Source of the DNA: Rhyacichthys aspro
Lineage: Eukaryota; Chordata; Actinopteri; Gobiiformes; Rhyacichthyidae
NCBI GenBank assembly: GCA_036850595.1
Contig: CM072159.1
Location: 3,871,978-3,935,977, forward strand
Direction: 5' to 3'
DNA: 64,000 nucleotides
In this document: one piece after another, positions 1 to 10,132 of the stretch
Numbering within the stretch: the first letter of the stretch is position 1
Layout: the number at the start of each line of letters is the position of its first letter
Notes under the pieces: model-generated
What the model saw: only the letters and a program-made list of their open reading frames with translations
What the model was told of the DNA's origin: nothing
Databases searched by the model: none
Program-made: the position numbers and the translations under genes

Positions 1-3000
1 AGATTATGACAACATCACATAATGTTTGCAAAGAACTTCAAAAAGATGTAAGTATTCCAGATTCAGATCCAAAATTTCTCATAATGTATTTTAGGACTTG
101 GGGGAAAAAAAAATACTTCAGTTATACTGTGATGTTTCAGTTTTTTTTTTGCTAGTTTGAACACACTTTTAGTCATTCATTGAACATTTCTTGCATAAAG
201 GCTTTCTTCCTTTCATCATTCTGTTCCTTTTAAGTCATTAACACTAACTTACAATTATGAATGCCCAAATGGAATGGAAAAGCTTCTGGACATATTCTTC
301 AGAGCAAAAAGTGGCAAACAAGCAAAAGCTTCTAAGAAACACACAAGGATAAGCATGACCACACTTTTCTGAGTTTTTTCTGTAACTGAAGCTGTCTGGG
401 CCTGCATTCCTACTGTGAACAGTAAGTTTACAGCTTATCACAACCATTGCATCTCTTTGAGTTTGCTGTTATACAAAGTCGATATTCATTTTTTTAACTT
501 TTGTTTTCAGTATTAGCGACAGCAGTTCTTGTAGCGTGGTCTGTCATGGCATTGTGCTGCAGAACAAAGAAACCAGCAAGCAAGCCATCATTATCACTTC
601 AGGGACCAGAATACACAGCCCCCGCAGGAGGTGGGAAAACACAGGCCTAAAAACAAAAATATCACCAGAGATCAAATAAACACTAAATAAATTCCAGCAC
701 GGAGAGCCGTTTGGAAGAGGCCGCATTAACAGCTGCAGCCCTATCTTCACTTGGAGCTCAATAATGCCATCACCACAGGGAGTTTCAATGATCCACTGCA
801 CATAGCTAAATGCTATGATTTGTTTTCTTTCATGAGCCATTCGTTACTTTTTCAGGGCACTGGTTTTGTTATTGTATCCCTGCAGGACCAACAATGATGG
901 GCTGAAGGCACACTTTCGGTTCATTTAGTTAAAATCACGGCTATTCCAAGTCACTAATCACTGTCTTTCACAGTTTCACCTGAAGAAGTGCTTTAGTGTC
1001 AGCAGGGAAAAAGAAAACAATGCCACATTCAAGCCTGCTTTAATTAAACACGTCTAACCCATAAATCACCTGGGTACACATAGACACATGTACAAACCCA
1101 GGCACACTGGGTAATTCTTCTGGGGTTTATCTGCAGCAGCCTGACGACAAACAGGTCTGCAGTATGCCAAAGGGAGTACACAACAGCCAGAGTACATAGA
1201 AAAGCAAACAGAAGTCGCACACCTTTTTGACCAAACACTCGTGGTTTCCAAACTGGTTGAAATGAATGTCATGGCTGAAACAGATTGGCTCTGGTTTTGT
1301 TTACATCACGTTTCAACATAATAACTCTTAATATTCAATGAACAAAAACTCATAATGTGTTGTGGCTATAATTTCTTCTCCCTGATCCATATTGTACCAT
1401 AGACGACATTCTCCTGCTCCTTTCTTCTGTCATGACAAATGCTTTCATGATCAGATACATTACATTACATTTAATACACATTTCACCAATGGTGAGAGAT
1501 CATTTTAGTAACTATGAAAATCTAAATTTTAGCAGCTCTTAAAGAAACAGTTCAGCATACTGTAAAAGTTGTTTTAAATACTTCTGGAGAGATAATATCT
1601 TCCCACACACAGATTATGTACAGCTGCAAATGGGGCCACTGAAATGTTATTTTTGAACTCTTCATATTTAAATCTTCTTCAGCGTCTGTTTGGTTGTGTG
1701 ATCCATAGAGGATATTTCCACCATACATGTTTCTGAAAAAATGACCAAAATTTGTTTTAGATTGCGATATTGAGGTGCTTGAAATCAATCATGATTTCAT
1801 GATGAAAAAAGTAAATGCCTCTAATTCATTTTTGCAGTGAAACTGTGAAAGTAGGTTTTGAAGTTTTTGAAGCCTTGTGTGTTTTCATTGTCAGCCATGA
1901 CAAAAAGTCTCCGTCACTGCTCCTGTCTGCTTCTCCAAACTTGGTGTGGGCTGACAATTTAATAACGCAGAGAATATAAATGACCAATCCTAAAGTATCA
2001 CATAGACCCCCTTTTACAAAACACTGGACAGTCCCTTTAACAGATGCCTGTACATTTAATGGAACCATATATTGTATTCACGGCGTGTTTTACTGTGTGC
2101 CCCTGATTTCAGGCCTGAACTGAGACTGTTTTGAGCAGAGAGGAAGAAGTTAATGAGAGCTGATGCTGAGTGAAGGTCAGTCTCCTAGTTTGACGCTGTA
2201 CATGCCCTGTCATGTTGTCAGTTTTAAGTCCTCGTCTGCAGTGATCCAGAAATGGACTTGCAGTGTATGTTGATAGGTGACATCAGCAAAGTAATTGGAG
2301 CCAAGTATCGTTGGCATAGCAACAGCAGGTGATTTTTTGGAATGGAATAAGCGTATATTGAATGTCAGTGTAATAGTAGGGGTGTGCTCTATTATACGTG
2401 ACAAGAGCTGTCAGTTAGTTAGAGAGCAGGACTGTAGCCCCAGAGATTCCAGTGGCAGCCAGAGGAGTACCTGGCAGTTCATACAAGCACAAGTGTATGA
2501 GAGCTAGGCCTGAAATGTGACAGACAGCTGCGCCAGAGTGGGGTGGCAGGGGAAGTGTCTCCTGGAGGGAGGAAGAGATGCTTTTGGTCCATTATGATAA
2601 CAATGGGCTTGGAGAGGTTAGCAAGAAATGTTGTTGGGGCATTTAAGCAGCTATATCACTTCTTCGAAAAAGATTTAATTCAAATACTGACCAGTTCTTG
2701 AGGATAGTTAAAGGTTTAGAATAGTGTCAATACACAGTCATACACTTGTGTATCACAGGTTTTAAGGAGGGTTGAAGAAATGCTGTGAAGTATACATGCT
2801 TTAAAACATTTAACATTTGTTTATTTTTTTGTCACTTTAAAAAATGCAAAGTAAGCAAAGAGAACAAATTTAAATCCACTGCCTTCAACAGTGTAAATCC
2901 ACAAAGGACAAAATAAAGGACAAAAATAAACTTTTGTTAGCTTATGACCTCAGACCTCTCTGGTGAAATGGCCAATTTTCAAACCAGTTTGCAGCAAAAC

Positions 3001-4097
3001 CATATTTCCCCTGGTTTCTGTAATCCACAGTGAACTACTGCAACACCTGAACTAATCTAAACCTAAACCTAAAATCATTAGATTGGTTTTGTTAGCAGGC
3101 AAACTATAAACCAACTTTTCAATTGTATTGGCAAGTTTAACAGTTCATAACTTAATAGTCAGATACTATTTTACAAATGCAACAGTCTCTTACACATATT
3201 TTCACAGTGAACTTTTTATTATGGAGTGAAAAATTTTCTCTGAGAATAAGAGTTTAATGTCTTTTTTTTTTTTTCCAGAAGGTCATAACTGTAATCAATT
3301 GTTGGTTAAATAATAAAGGGTAGCATTGTCTGGCACTGAGCAGGCGAAAAGGCAGCTAGATCTTTTGTGAGGATTTTATAGACAGAATAAGTGTATTATG
3401 TAACCTGTATCTACCTGATAAAACTGAGATATATACTCATAACCTTAGCTAGATGCTGCAGATGCTGCACTTAACAGTGCTTAATCCAAACATTTTTGCT
3501 TTCTACGGCGCACACCAGGGATTTTTTTGTCACCTGTATATGTCTCTGAAAATTTATAGCTAAGCTGAGACACCTTCAGTTCATGGGTCCCCCAGGTCTG
3601 CTCTAATTAGGCTATAATTATATTGAGAGATTCAAAGGTACAGTAAGTGGGCAAGACAAATTGCGCAGAAAATGCCACATTAACATGTAATAAGAGTGAA
3701 CTAAGTAATCTCTAATTAGTTTGCCCTTTTGGAAGGAGCATGCCTGTGATCCTGTGGAATAAGACTAATTGTCTGAAAGAGGTACAAGCCCTTCAACGGC
3801 CTGCTGCACTTAACTTTAAACCTTTGAGCAGCTGATACCCTCATGGTGAAGGTAACGTTCATATTTCAATTTGATGCAAAGAATGCTTATGTTTGCATCT
3901 TAATATTTGTTCAAGATCAAGAAAGACTTTGTGTCACAAGGGGGAATTTTGTCATGCTACATCCTCCACAATTCAATGCATTTATAATTCAAAAGCAGAA
4001 CACTTCCACCATTCCACAATGATCCTAAAAGAACCTATAGTACTGAATGTCCACACGTGTTTTCCAGGTTGGTGAGATGCCCAGATATTTGTACGTC

Positions 4098-4144
4098 GTG
4101 ACCTGTTTGACGGGTTGGTTGTGGATGCCAATCAAACAGGTCAC
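4098..4144. repeat. Short perfect inverted repeat (13-bp arms)
   Basis: GTGACCTGTTTGA at 4098-4110 is matched by its exact reverse complement at 4132-4144, with a 21-nt loop. The loop contains a further TTGG/CCAA pair. No gene or element is recognised around it. Confidence 0.8.
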
Positions 4145-4794
4145 ATCATACATGTCTTATCATTGAGTCATTTTAAGGTGAAGCAATGCAACAATTTGTA
4201 AGCACACAATTCAGCTGGTGACTCACTTTTTCATTTATTTACTGTTATTCAAATGTCAGTCTCAGTCATTTACTGAGCTCTCATGTTTACACCAAAAATA
4301 ACCTGGTTACCATTTGGAACCATAGAACATTTGGTTCCTTCTTGTGAATCAGTTGTCATGTTCTTTCATAGCCTTGTTAAATAGACTTTTTTTAAATAGC
4401 AAACTGGTGTTATAATAAACTCTGATATTTGATGCTATTGTGTGTATTTAGACAATAACAAGCAGAATATAAAAAGCAGCTTAATAACTTCACAGAGCAA
4501 GATGGTGGAGAAGAGTCACTTTCAGTTTTAATTATTCCAGCAGCCAGTTTTAAAGCAATGATAGAAAAATGAAAACCATGACAAGGTAAAAGGAGCCAGC
4601 TTTGGAACATTAAACTGTTGATGATCCTTTTTTTTTGACCCAATACCCATTCAATATTTGGAGAATTTACACTGTAATTCATAACACTAGCTCTAGTCAA
4701 CTGGACAATATCAACAAGGAGGTTGGTCTGATGTCATTTGTGATTGTCTATATGTTTTCTTTATGTTTGTGTGTTTTGAATTCATGATTGTGGA

Positions 4795-4830
4795 AAATAA
4801 TAACAATAATAATAATAATAATAATAATAA
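4795..4830. repeat. (AAT)n microsatellite
   Basis: About twelve AAT units with one AAC interruption near the start. It lies about 145-185 nt beyond the candidate poly(A) signal of the TMEM132D-like gene. Read in frame it gives a run of Asn, which is an artefact of the repeat. Confidence 0.95.
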
Positions 4831-4954
4831 GTCAAGTGAAGATAAACAAGATAAAATTGAACACAAGGAAAAGGTAGCAGCTAACAAAACTAACACAAAG
4901 CTCATCCCACAGAAAATGAATGTGGCAATATTAAACTTAAATGTCTCCCAGAAA

Positions 4955-5565
4955 AGGTAAGTTCTCTATACACTTTTATTTCAGGGACCAGACGCACATG
5001 CCTCCTCTTTAATAACATCATGCATGGATCTGGTTTGTGGAGACTAAAAAAATGAAGGAAAAAGGAATCAACAGCACTTTACAAAAGGTTACTTTACATA
5101 ACACTGTCAAATCAAACCTCAGTTATATACAATACAAAAATTCTTTTAACTCTTCTCCCCAGGGTCTAATTACTGACAGAAGCATACTGAAACTCTAGGA
5201 AAGCAACCGATACAACAGTAAACAATGGTTTCAAAAGAAAACATAAAACAAAGTACATGGATTAAAAAAGTCAATTAAAGACAAGGAACATACTTTAAGT
5301 CACGCAACAATATTAAGTTCACATTTCCCTCTTAAACGTTGCTGTGATGTCGTGGCAAATCATTTCTTGTAGAAGTCTGTTGCTCGACCTTTTCTCTCTA
5401 CTGCTGTGGAAACAGGCTAAATGCCTTTCTTCTGTTTTGGTGAGGTACTGTGTGTGTGTACCCTTTATTCATTTCACGTTGCCTCCCTCTGAAACTTATC
5501 TCCTCCGTATTCTGAAGGCATTCAGGTGAGTTTCTCTTTAGTTCAATTAAAATACACAGTACTCC
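4955..5565 (-). other. tmem132d: Probable 3' UTR of the TMEM132D-like gene
   Basis: Minus-strand sequence after the TAG stop has no open frame of note. The region ends near a canonical poly(A) signal. Another AATAAA, at 5469-5464 on the minus strand and about 100 nt after the stop, could give a shorter form. The exact end is inferred, with no transcript evidence. Confidence 0.45.
4975..4980 (-). terminator. Candidate poly(A) signal AATAAA
   Basis: The plus strand reads TTTATT, that is AATAAA on the minus strand, 586-591 nt after the stop codon. A T/G-rich stretch follows on the minus strand (plus positions about 4885-4925), as expected of a downstream element. A nearer alternative is at 5464-5469. 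Confidence 0.4.
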
Positions 5566-6639
5566 CTATGCAATATTCTTGATTGCATTCTCATTCAGCC
5601 TTTCCATGTAGTTCCTAAGATCCTTTGAGTCCCCGAGTTCGATATCCGGACAAACCCATTTGATCTCACTGGTCTGCACTAATGCTAATGGGCTAAGCAC
5701 AGGACAGCCATTACTGGACTTGACATTGGAGAAGGTTGTAAACTTGACCCTTTTTCTCTTGGTTGTGGGTGAATTAATGGACTCATTCTTGTGATCCCTC
5801 CCACCTGAGCTACATCCCCCCACAGCGCTCGCACTGCGCTGAAGACCACCATTCAAGAGCTGACTACCCTCCTCTAGTGTGCCACCCAGTTCATCCTGTT
5901 GCTGCTGCAGACACAGCCCCTCTTCTTGGCCCAACCAAACCCAGTCATGGGCATGCGGCATTGTCTCTGGTGTCTCAAGAGACAACTGTTTGCTGCGGTA
6001 TTTATATGCATAAGAGATGCAGTTAATGAGAAAGACCAGTATGGCCAGGCAGAATACTCCGAGCAGCGCATACATCCCGATCTCTAAGTCTGTAAGCCCT
6101 TTGCGGGATGGCAGTAAGTCATCTGTGCTGTGGCTGTGGGGCTGCTCTGCCTGGTCTGGATATTCAGAGAACTCACTGGGGACTCTCATTCCACTGTCCG
6201 CTGATAGACGGCCCCCATTAGGCCGCACGGGGACATGGCCCCTAATGGTTGTAGTTCCACGGTTGATTAACCCAGTTTCCATGTCGGAGATGGAACCTCC
6301 ATAATAAGGCGGCTCAGGCCTTGTTCGCCGGTCTCCAGGCTGCCGGTACTGCTCTGATTGGCCAAGCCTTACATGAATATTGGCCATTCCTGTCGCCAGG
6401 ATAGTACGCCGTTTTCCCTTCTGGCACATCTCAGATGGGCTCATTTCAACTCTAATGAGTAAACCCTGACCTTCACCTTTGGCAACGACACTGGGCCATT
6501 TCCATGCGTCACTACGTTGCACCGTCACCACCTGTTCATTCAAAGAGGTGGCTGAAAGGGTAAAATAAGACGGGTTGTAGTTGTCCAGAGGAGTCATGGA
6601 GCCATCACTGAACTGCAGCCAAGCACTGATAAAGGACTC
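5566..6639 (-). CDS. tmem132d: TMEM132D-like, last coding exon (juxtamembrane region, transmembrane helix, cytoplasmic tail)
   Basis: This terminal coding exon encodes the membrane anchor and tail of a TMEM132 single-pass type I protein, a neural adhesion-like family linked to the actin cytoskeleton. The acceptor is AG at 6641-6640, and the frame opens with ESFISAWLQFSDGS in phase 0, so the Met codon at 6597 is internal and not a start. Numbering from that Met: residues 1-80 finish the extracellular Ig-like part, 81-166 are low-complexity, about 171-194 form the transmembrane helix (LEIGMYALLGVFCLAILVFL), and 195-343 are cytoplasmic. The tail has HDWVWLG, a glutamine run, the basic stretch KRKRVKFTTF (RVxF-like), FTTFSN, which fits the WIRS pattern for WAVE-complex binding, and a conserved end near IKWVCPD and LRNYMERL. 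It ends in TAG at 5568-5566. Family assignment is firm. Paralogue D, over B or C, is from remembered family sequence without alignment. Confidence 0.95.
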   Translation of the reverse strand, partial: ESFISAWLQFSDGSMTPLDNYNPSYFTLSATSLNEQVVTVQRSDAWKWPSVVAKGEGQGLLIRVEMSPSEMCQKGKRRTILATGMANIHVRLGQSEQYRQPGDRRTRPEPPYYGGSISDMETGLINRGTTTIRGHVPVRPNGGRLSADSGMRVPSEFSEYPDQAEQPHSHSTDDLLPSRKGLTDLEIGMYALLGVFCLAILVFLINCISYAYKYRSKQLSLETPETMPHAHDWVWLGQEEGLCLQQQQDELGGTLEEGSQLLNGGLQRSASAVGGCSSGGRDHKNESINSPTTKRKRVKFTTFSNVKSSNGCPVLSPLALVQTSEIKWVCPDIELGDSKDLRNYMERLNENAIKNIA

Positions 6640-7297
6640 CTAAAAGCACATGCACAGAAAAAGAAACTGATCTCAGTACAAGTCTGCTCACCCAGTTTGC
6701 AAATGATGCTCAAAATAACTCAGTAATTTGCACATTTTCTGGTAATGCATAAGAATAACTGGGAATATAGAACCGAGTGGAGGCAAGAGCATCTTAATTA
6801 CAGTCGATTGCCTTATAGAAACAATTGGATAAATAGACTGAATATGATTTTATTCTTCTCTCTAAGGGAAGAGAAAGTAGCCCTCTTAATTTAAAATTAT
6901 AATTAACAGGAACAGAGATGTTCAGTGTTGGTTATGCAAATCAGGGCACTGACTTCACAGAATCAAATCAGCATCATCATGAGTATCACAACCTTCATAA
7001 TAACCCTGAACTCACACCAATTCAGGAAAAAAACAAATGTGCCTTATAGTCAGAAGCATGGTATTTAAGGTCCTTGGTTTCTAATAAAACAAATTAGACA
7101 ATATAATATGATCAAAAGCCAAATGTAATGTCACATCGTCCATGATAAAAAGATTATTTAAAAAGATTTTTTTTTAATTTACTCATGATGATGCTGATTT
7201 GATTCTGTGAATTCAGTGCCCTGATTTGCATAACCAACACTGAACATCCCCTATTCCTGTTAATTATTATTTTAAAGGCGAGAAAAATGTACGTTAC
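6640..7297 (-). other. Intron 8 of the TMEM132D-like gene
   Basis: This 658-nt intron lies between exon 8 and the last exon and is the shortest in the window. Its main content is a long inverted repeat (6890-6984 and 7181-7276). The rest is AT-rich, with no further feature. Confidence 0.9.
6890..7276. repeat. Long inverted repeat, about 95-bp arms, in intron 8
   Basis: The left arm (6890-6984) and the right arm (7181-7276) are reverse complements of each other with only about five differences and one indel. They are separated by a 196-nt spacer. The arms share the long identical core around GTTGGTTATGCAAATCAGGG, which contains the octamer ATGCAAAT. In the pre-mRNA the arms would pair into a near-perfect duplex beginning about 20 nt after the exon 8 donor. 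It could be a MITE with long terminal inverted repeats, but no clear target duplication is visible, or a local inverted duplication. Confidence 0.9.
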
Positions 7298-7489
7298 CTG
7301 TTTGAGAGATTCAATCACTTCCTGTGTTGTGGCAGTGGCGACGATAGCTCTATTGCTGCCAGGGCTCAGTTGTAGAGACAGTGAGAGCCCAGAGACCAAC
7401 TGCACCCCCAGTTCAGTCACACTCACTTTATCATCCACCACTCGGATGATCCTTTCGCCCAGGACCGAGGACGTCAAAGGGGACAGCAC
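7298..7489 (-). CDS. tmem132d: TMEM132D-like, coding exon 8 (extracellular Ig-like segment)
   Basis: This 192-nt exon encodes 64 residues running from VLSPLTSSVLGERII to TTQEVIESLKQ. The acceptor AG is at 7491-7490 and the donor GT at 7297-7296 (CAG/gtaacg). It begins and ends in phase 0, so skipping it would keep the reading frame. The peptide includes VDDKVSVTELGVQLVSG and LSLQLSPGSNRAI, a stretch characteristic of the membrane-proximal Ig-like region of TMEM132 proteins and closest, from memory, to TMEM132D. It joins exon 7 as TTKVK-VLSPL and the last exon as SLKQ-ESFIS. The intron that follows is only 658 nt and carries a long inverted repeat starting about 20 nt after this exon's donor. 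Confidence 0.95.
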
Positions 7490-9828
7490 CTGCAAGTTAT
7501 TTAAAAGGTCATTTATTTTGAAAAAGGAACTGTCCCATCCATTTACCACGTCGGCTTCACAGTGAAATAATACTGTTACAAAGCCCCATGTGATAAAATA
7601 TGTAGCTTCATACGTGAAGTACTGAAATGATAGGGCAAGTAACCATCTTGCTAGAACACAACCAATTATAGGAATAAAAAATATAATTTGTCGCATCACA
7701 GACTTCTAAGTTTTTTAAACTCTCAACGGCATGCACACAGTTTGACTTACAAATGTAATGAATCAAACAAGCCAGGCAACTCTACATCAATAGAGGATTC
7801 AAGTTTTAATGGAAACATGCACACTATTTAATAAGTCTCTGCCAACGAACAAACTGTGCACCTCCCCAAATTGCCAGAGGTGTAAGGATGTAAATAGTTG
7901 TGATACTGTTTTGAGTTGAGAATCCCTCCCATCCACTCCAATTAGGCCTGCAGTCTCTCCTCCAGCCACCCCCACACGGCCACATTTACCAGCCATAATG
8001 AACTGCCAGCCCCCATCACTGCCTCATTTGTACAGACCTCTTTCCCTGTTTTCTTCCCTTTGGTCTACTTCTTTTTTCTTTTTGCTTCCCACACAGTGAT
8101 GGCTGTATCTTTAAATTTAACCCAGCGCCTTGAGTCTCAGTAAAATGTTCCTACACTTGTAGATTAACAAATCAAAAACAAAAAAGCATGATTAGAAAGT
8201 TGTTTTGTGTTTTTAATGGATAAGAAGTATAATTTTGGTGAACTCATTGGATCCCTTTGAACCATGGTAGCACACTTTGTCTTTCATTGTGAGCTCCGAT
8301 GAAATGGGTCTAAATCTCCCCAAAACCAGATCCTGCCAAAATTATGTTTGAGGACTACAGCTTCTCATCAAACATCACCATCCTCTCACTGCTGCAGGAT
8401 AACGTCTTCCATCTGAATATTTCCAACTCCAAACTTCTGTAGACACAGCTCCCCTGACTAAAAAAAAAATAAAAAAATCAGAACCTGTGGAAATCTATGG
8501 AGGAAACTAGTGCAACTTTCTGATTGTAAAGTTCAAAAGAAAACAATATTCTTTTTCAACTGTTTATTGCAACAGGGTACACCTAACCCTACAGCCTTCA
8601 GCATTGCTAAACCCTGTTTTTCCCTCGTCTTTATTATAAATAATGTCCAATAACCAAAGTTGAAGTAGGGGATAAACTTTAGGCCCTTTACCTTATGATA
8701 TGCATCATTTGATAATATCAAGGCACAAGCACAGAAACAAATCTCCTAGTCATTCTTGGTCATCAATACTCCAACAATAGTCATGATCACAGACAAAGTA
8801 ATTGAGTCTCCACTAATCATTCCAACGAGGCCAAGAGTGACAATATCTTGAAACCCAAAATTGGTAAAGCATCATAAAACGTATGCTCTTTCTCATTTCT
8901 TCAATGGATTTCTTTATTTTTTCTTTGGTTTATCTGAAGAAGTCAGATACCTTCTCGTGCTCCTTGTTGAAGTCCTTTCTCCAATTTTCAAAGATGTCAT
9001 GTCTCACCTCAACCCTATTACGGAGACTGCGAGACCTATATCCATAGTTGTGAGATCCCTGCAGTTGACATTCAGCCATCAGTCCCTTTCTCACACCAGT
9101 TTACAGGTGCTTCATCCCACCTCCAGAGGGCAATTAAAGCCTCACCAGTCTCCCCCTTCTATTCAAAGCTGTCAGAGTCCACTGGTATGATTTTTGTTCA
9201 AATCTCACAAGGCTAGTGCTACGTGACCACACACATTCCTCCTTAAAGCAACAGCACTACATGTATCATATTCTGGTATAAGGTTTTATTCCTCTGTGCA
9301 GTCATTTAATAATAATTTCCTTCACACGTTAACAGTAATATAGTAGTAATTAATAGGTCCAACTCTAATGTATTTTCCTTGATCTGGCAGCTGTATACAG
9401 TACTTCCTAAACCTAAAATCTGTCTCAGCACTGGACTACACAAATCTCTTTAATTGAATGATAAAAACACATATGATTCCAGCCCATTGCTTTAATAGCA
9501 TGTCGCTCTGTCTTGTAAATCTCACATTTATCTTTATTGGCAGCACAAGCTAAAAGTTTGAGCCTTTATTGGAGTGCATGGCATGAAGGCATGTTGCTCT
9601 GTCAGTGCATGATCGGTCTAAGTGTTTGTGCCTTGCTGCGATCGATAGCTCCTTTTGTAACTGTCTCAGTTTCCATTCCCATTCCACGTGTATTGGATCA
9701 AATTCTCTAACTCCAGACCAATGCTTGTCTTTACACTTTGCTTGATTAAAACAGCATGTGTCAGCTTAATTATTTAGGACTTTACACAATGCGTGTGAGT
9801 TTAGGTTAGGTAAATCTGAACATGGTAC
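7490..9828 (-). other. Intron 7 of the TMEM132D-like gene
   Basis: 2,339 nt between exons 7 and 8. No gene, RNA or recognised mobile element was seen. The 109-codon plus-strand frame at 8861-9190 has no recognisable domain and runs antisense to the gene. Confidence 0.85.
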
Positions 9829-10132
9829 CTTGACTTTGGTAGTACCAGCATTCATCCCCATTACGATTTGGCCTTCATGAAGCTGAGCAACATTGGGGTC
9901 TTCTACTCTCAGAAAGTCCTTGATGAGTTGCGTCACTTCAACCTGCCAATCAGTGCCCAGTAGGAAGTTCTGCTGTTCGAGCCCGTCCTCCTCTGCTGCT
10001 CCTCTCGCCTCCCCTGGATCAGCCACAAAGTGAGTGAGGACCCTCAGAGTGGTGCTCTGGTACTGAGCCACACAGCCACCGTCTGACCGATCTGCAGCCA
10101 ACTCATCCTGGTCATCTGTCACTCGCTCATAT
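9829..10132 (-). CDS. tmem132d: TMEM132D-like, coding exon 7 (extracellular)
   Basis: This 304-nt exon supplies one base of a split Arg codon followed by 101 codons, from YERVTDDQDELAADRSDGGC to MNAGTTKVK. The acceptor AG is at 10134-10133 (tttgcattag/A). The donor GT is at 9828-9827 (AAG/gtacca), weaker than its neighbours in the intron part. The start is acidic and variable, as in the family, and is followed by conserved-looking text: CVAQYQSTTLRVLTHF, LLGTDWQVEVTQLIKDFLRVEDP and a GTTKVKVLSPL junction with exon 8. This is part of the extracellular Ig-like array. The length is not a multiple of three, so skipping it alone would shift the frame. Confidence 0.95.

Larger units (their letters stand above)
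1..4950. other. Intergenic sequence downstream of the TMEM132D-like gene, no recognised gene
   Basis: No open frame here shows family resemblance or splice structure that I can support. The longest, 98 codons on the minus strand at 544-840, has no recognisable motif. The stretch contains a hairpin at 4098-4144 and an AAT microsatellite at its gene-proximal end. Confidence 0.6.

Noticed and set aside
544..840. 98-codon minus-strand open frame downstream of the gene
   Set aside because: No recognisable domain, no splice or promoter context, and composition like the surrounding non-coding DNA.
1830..2060. Stretch resembling a fish interspersed repeat (CTGTCTGCTTCTCCAAACTTGG type)
   Set aside because: The recollection was too vague, and no ends, tail or duplication were seen.
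5899..6304. Plus-strand open frames of 62 and 95 codons over the last exon
   Set aside because: They are shadows of the minus-strand TMEM132D-like coding exon.
8861..9190. 109-codon plus-strand frame in intron 7
   Set aside because: No family resemblance. It is antisense in an intron and no exon-like splice pattern was found.
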